Assembly (NCBI RefSeq): GCF_902490045.1
Contig: NZ_CABUCJ010000099.1
Coordinates: 1 to 8,951, forward strand
Direction: 5' to 3'
Source of the DNA: an uncultured Anaerotruncus sp.
GTDB taxonomy: Bacteria; Bacillota; Clostridia; Oscillospirales; Ruminococcaceae
Length of the DNA stretch: 8,951 nt
Shown piece after piece: positions 6,463 to 8,951 of the stretch. How positions within the stretch are numbered: the first letter of the stretch is position 1; each line of letters begins with the position of its first letter. Under the pieces are notes generated by a model. It was given only the letters and a program-made list of their open reading frames with translations, was not told the origin of the DNA and did not search any database. The position numbers and the translations under genes are program-made.

Positions 6463-8836
6463 ATACTGTAAGGCAATTGAACTGGATAAGATTCTCGCGC
6501 GGCTGGCGCAGCTCTGCTCCTGCGAGGACGCGAAGGCGATGGCGCTGGCCATCGAGCCCGCGCGCGACCCGCGGGACGTGCGCGGGCTCATGCAGTACAC
6601 GGTCGACGCGAACACGCTGACCAACCGCTACTCCACGCCGTCGGTCGGCGCGGTGGAGAACCCCGCCGCCGCGCTGAAGCGCAGCGAGATCGGCGCGCGG
6701 CTCTCGCCGCGCGAGCTGCTCGATGTGGGCAAGGTGCTGCGCGCCTTTGAGACGATCGAGCGTTGGCGGCGGCAGCTCGAGGGCGGGCAGACGAGCCTGT
6801 CCTATCTGCTCGATTCGGTGGTCGCGCTGCCCGACCTGCAGAAGCACATCGCCGGCACGATCATCAGCGAAGAGGAGATCGCCGACAACGCGAGCCCCGA
6901 GCTCGCCGACATCCGCCGCAAAATCCGCCAGGCGGGCGCCAAGGCGCGCGAGGTCCTCGATAAGATGGTTCGCTCGGCGACCTACCAGAAGTTTTTGCAG
7001 GACAACATCATCACCCAGCGGGACGGCCGGTTCGTCGTGCCCGTCAAGCTGGAATACCGCAACGAGATCAAGGGCCTCGTGCACGACACCTCCTCGTCGG
7101 GCGCGACGGTTTTCATCGAGCCGATGGGGGTCGTCGAGGCCAACAACGAGATCCGGCTTTTACAGGGCAGGGAACAGGCGGAGATCGACCGCATCCTCTA
7201 CGAGCTCTCCGCGCAGGTGGGCGGCTGCGCCGCCAGCATCCGCGGCAGCTACGAGGCGGTCGTGGAGCTCGACCTCTACTTCGCCAAGAGCCGCCTCGCC
7301 GACGAGATGCACGCGAGCGTGCCCGCCATCAACGACGCCGGCGTGGTGCTGCTCAAAAAGGCCCGCCACCCGCTGCTCGATAAGCACAAGGTCGTGCCGA
7401 TCGACCTTTCGCTCGGCGAGACGTTCGACACGCTCGTCGTCACAGGGCCCAACACGGGCGGCAAGACGGTCGCGATCAAGACCCTCGGCCTGCTCACCGC
7501 GATGGCCCAGTGTGGCCTGATGCTGCCCGTCGCGGACGGCAGCACGGTGCCCGTCTTTAAAAAGCTGCTCGTCGACATCGGCGACGAGCAGTCGATCGAG
7601 CAGAGCCTCTCCACCTTCTCGGCGCACATGACCAACATCATCCGCATCCTCGACGAGGCGGACGGGGATTCCCTCGTCCTGCTCGACGAGCTCGGCGCGG
7701 GCACCGACCCGGTCGAGGGCGCGGCGCTCGCCGTCGCGATCATCGAGCGGCTGCGCGCCCAGCGGGCCAAAGTGGTCGCCACCACCCACTACGCAGAGAT
7801 TAAGATGTACGCCCTCAACACCGACGGCGTCGAAAACGCCTGCTGCGAATTCGACGTGGCGACCCTGCGCCCCACCTACCGCCTGCTGACCGGCGTGCCC
7901 GGACGATCGAACGCGTTTGCGATCAGCGAGCGCCTCGGCCTGCCCGCCGCCGTTATCGAGAACGCGCGCACCCACCTGTCGGGGGAGAACGCGCGCTTCG
8001 AGGACGTGGTCGCCCAGCTCGAGGGCACCCGGCAGGAGCTCGAAAAGGAACGCGCGCTGGCGGCGAGCCAGCGGGTGGAGGCGCAGCGCACCTCCGCCGA
8101 GGCGGACGAGCTCCGCCGCTCCGCCGAGCGGGAACGGGAGCGCGAGCTCGAACGCGCCCGCGTGCAGGCGCGCGGCATCGTCGAGCAGGTGAGCGCGCAG
8201 GCGGAAAAGCTGATCGACGAGCTCGACGAGCTGCGCCGACAGAAGGACAGCGCCGACTTTTCCGAGCGCGCCTCCGCGGCGAAGGTCGCCTTCAAGGCGA
8301 ACCTGCGCAAATTACAGGACCTCGCCGACCCCGTCACCCGCAAGAATGTGGAGAATTATGTGCCCGACCGCCCGATCAAACGCGGCGACACCGTACGCCT
8401 TCTCGAGCTTGGGAAGGAGGGAACCGTCCTCTCCGCCCCCGACGGGCAGGGGTATCTGAACGTCCAGGCGGGCATCATCAAGACGCGTGTTCACCAGTCG
8501 GAGGTGCGCCTTGTCGACATGTCAAACAAACGTGTCACGGTCAATAACGCCGGCGTTTCGTCGCGCGGCGTCTCCTCCAAGGCCACCCGCGACGTCAAAA
8601 CCGAGCTCGACCTGCGCGGCATGACCTCCGACGAGGCCCTCGTGGAGCTTGAGCGGTTCATCGACCAGTGCGTCCTCTCGGGCGTGCCCACCGTCACGAT
8701 CATCCACGGCAAGGGCACCGGCGCCCTGCGCGCCGCCGTCCAGCAGCGTCTGCGCAAACACCGCAGCGTCAAGACCTTCCGGCTGGGCGCCTACGGGGAA
8801 GGGGAAGCGGGAGTGACGATCGCCGAGCTGAAATAG
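6455..8836 (+). CDS. mutS2: Endonuclease MutS2 (MutS-family ATPase with Smr domain)
   Basis: 793 residues, normal for MutS2. The protein lacks the mismatch-recognition domain of MutS. The family is linked to suppression of homologous recombination and, in Bacillus subtilis, to sensing and splitting collided ribosomes. In order: the MutS core/clamp (about 1-310); the ATPase domain with Walker A TGPNTGGKT (330-338), STFSAHMTNI downstream and Walker B LVLLDE (D411, E412); a long charged coiled coil (about 515-625); a KOW-like segment (about 640-690); and a C-terminal Smr domain (about 715-793) with LDLRG (718-722) and HGKGTG (751-756), the motifs tied to nuclease or RNA/ribosome contacts. All key motifs look intact. 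ATG 6455 has AAGGGA (6442-6447) seven bases upstream and lies within the end of recO, indicating translational coupling. Local GC is very high (48 of 60 bases over 7681-7740). Confidence 0.97.
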   Translation: MDKYCKAIELDKILARLAQLCSCEDAKAMALAIEPARDPRDVRGLMQYTVDANTLTNRYSTPSVGAVENPAAALKRSEIGARLSPRELLDVGKVLRAFETIERWRRQLEGGQTSLSYLLDSVVALPDLQKHIAGTIISEEEIADNASPELADIRRKIRQAGAKAREVLDKMVRSATYQKFLQDNIITQRDGRFVVPVKLEYRNEIKGLVHDTSSSGATVFIEPMGVVEANNEIRLLQGREQAEIDRILYELSAQVGGCAASIRGSYEAVVELDLYFAKSRLADEMHASVPAINDAGVVLLKKARHPLLDKHKVVPIDLSLGETFDTLVVTGPNTGGKTVAIKTLGLLTAMAQCGLMLPVADGSTVPVFKKLLVDIGDEQSIEQSLSTFSAHMTNIIRILDEADGDSLVLLDELGAGTDPVEGAALAVAIIERLRAQRAKVVATTHYAEIKMYALNTDGVENACCEFDVATLRPTYRLLTGVPGRSNAFAISERLGLPAAVIENARTHLSGENARFEDVVAQLEGTRQELEKERALAASQRVEAQRTSAEADELRRSAERERERELERARVQARGIVEQVSAQAEKLIDELDELRRQKDSADFSERASAAKVAFKANLRKLQDLADPVTRKNVENYVPDRPIKRGDTVRLLELGKEGTVLSAPDGQGYLNVQAGIIKTRVHQSEVRLVDMSNKRVTVNNAGVSSRGVSSKATRDVKTELDLRGMTSDEALVELERFIDQCVLSGVPTVTIIHGKGTGALRAAVQQRLRKHRSVKTFRLGAYGEGEAGVTIAELK

Positions 8837-8866
8837 GATTTGCCGCTCGTCGGTTTTGGATATTCC

Positions 8867-8903
8867 GCCCTGCGGTCGGAGGGCATGCCGGTAGTCGACC
8901 GGC
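8867..8903 (+). repeat. Two small inverted repeats after mutS2
   Basis: GCCCT 8867-8871 pairs with AGGGC 8880-8884, and GCCGGT 8887-8892 pairs with ACCGGC 8898-8903 around AGTCG. Neither is followed by a T tract, so I do not call an intrinsic terminator. They may be part of the same element as the larger inverted repeat downstream. Confidence 0.4.
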
Positions 8904-8908
8904 GGCGA

Positions 8909-8938
8909 GTTCCTTTCTTGTTCGCCCAAGAAAGGAAC
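8909..8938. repeat. Perfect 12-bp inverted repeat at the window end (possible dispersed element)
   Basis: GTTCCTTTCTTG (8909-8920) and CAAGAAAGGAAC (8927-8938) are exact reverse complements around TTCGCC. It is followed by CAAAGAAGGGCGC at the window edge, so the right boundary is unseen. CGCCC (8924-8928) can also pair with GGGCG (8946-8950), giving a competing fold. The TTTCTTG/CAAGAAA core followed by CCAAAGAA resembles short repeats found between genes in many bacterial genomes. That comparison is from memory and was not tested. Confidence 0.6.
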
Positions 8939-8951
8939 CAAAGAAGGGCGC

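Noticed and set aside
6452..7975. Long antisense and alternate-frame open frames within mutS2
   Set aside because: MutS2 motifs are continuous in its frame; the others are Arg/Ser/Ala-rich by-products of about 70-80% GC coding DNA.
8840..8860. Possible terminator CCG-CTCGT-CGG-TTTT right after mutS2
   Set aside because: A stem of only three to four pairs is too weak to support a call.

Overview
The window reads as chromosomal DNA from a GC-rich, Gram-positive-type anaerobe of the Clostridia (Ruminococcaceae/Oscillospirales-like). This rests on the yqzL-like/recO/mutS2 gene order, strong AGGAGG-type ribosome binding sites, a class I c-di-GMP riboswitch, and a membrane-anchored surface protein of clostridial style. 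The taxonomic call is inference. All supported genes are on the + strand.

Layout. Bases 1-96 hold the probable 3' end of an unidentified gene. Bases 97-496 are a gene-free leader: an AT-rich block (about 30% GC over 121-240), an extended -10 promoter (214-242), a class I cyclic-di-GMP (GEMM-I) aptamer (about 257-344), a small hairpin, a strong intrinsic terminator (365-395), and a post-terminator leader with its own hairpin. This leader feeds a 1620-residue secreted, membrane-anchored protein (497-5359). The protein has a signal peptide, three CxC-x7-H-x3-C repeats, a helical module, a beta-rich region, two tandem beta-helix units, further helical and beta modules, a Gly/Ser hinge and a C-terminal membrane segment. 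A strong terminator (5367-5397) closes this unit.

A second promoter (5408-5436) starts a housekeeping operon: a 60-65-residue YqzL-like protein, recO (recombinational repair) and mutS2 (MutS-family ATPase with a C-terminal Smr domain). Each gene overlaps the next, which suggests translational coupling. The window ends in a non-coding stretch carrying a perfect 12-bp inverted repeat that looks like part of a dispersed element.

Biologically, the most interesting unit is the surface protein under apparent c-di-GMP control. Cellular c-di-GMP, the usual signal for the switch between motile and attached life, would decide whether transcription runs through the leader terminator into a very large adhesin-like protein. 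The pairing options visible in the leader favour an OFF switch (ligand leads to termination), but this is inference. The DNA repair operon downstream appears to be an independent transcription unit.
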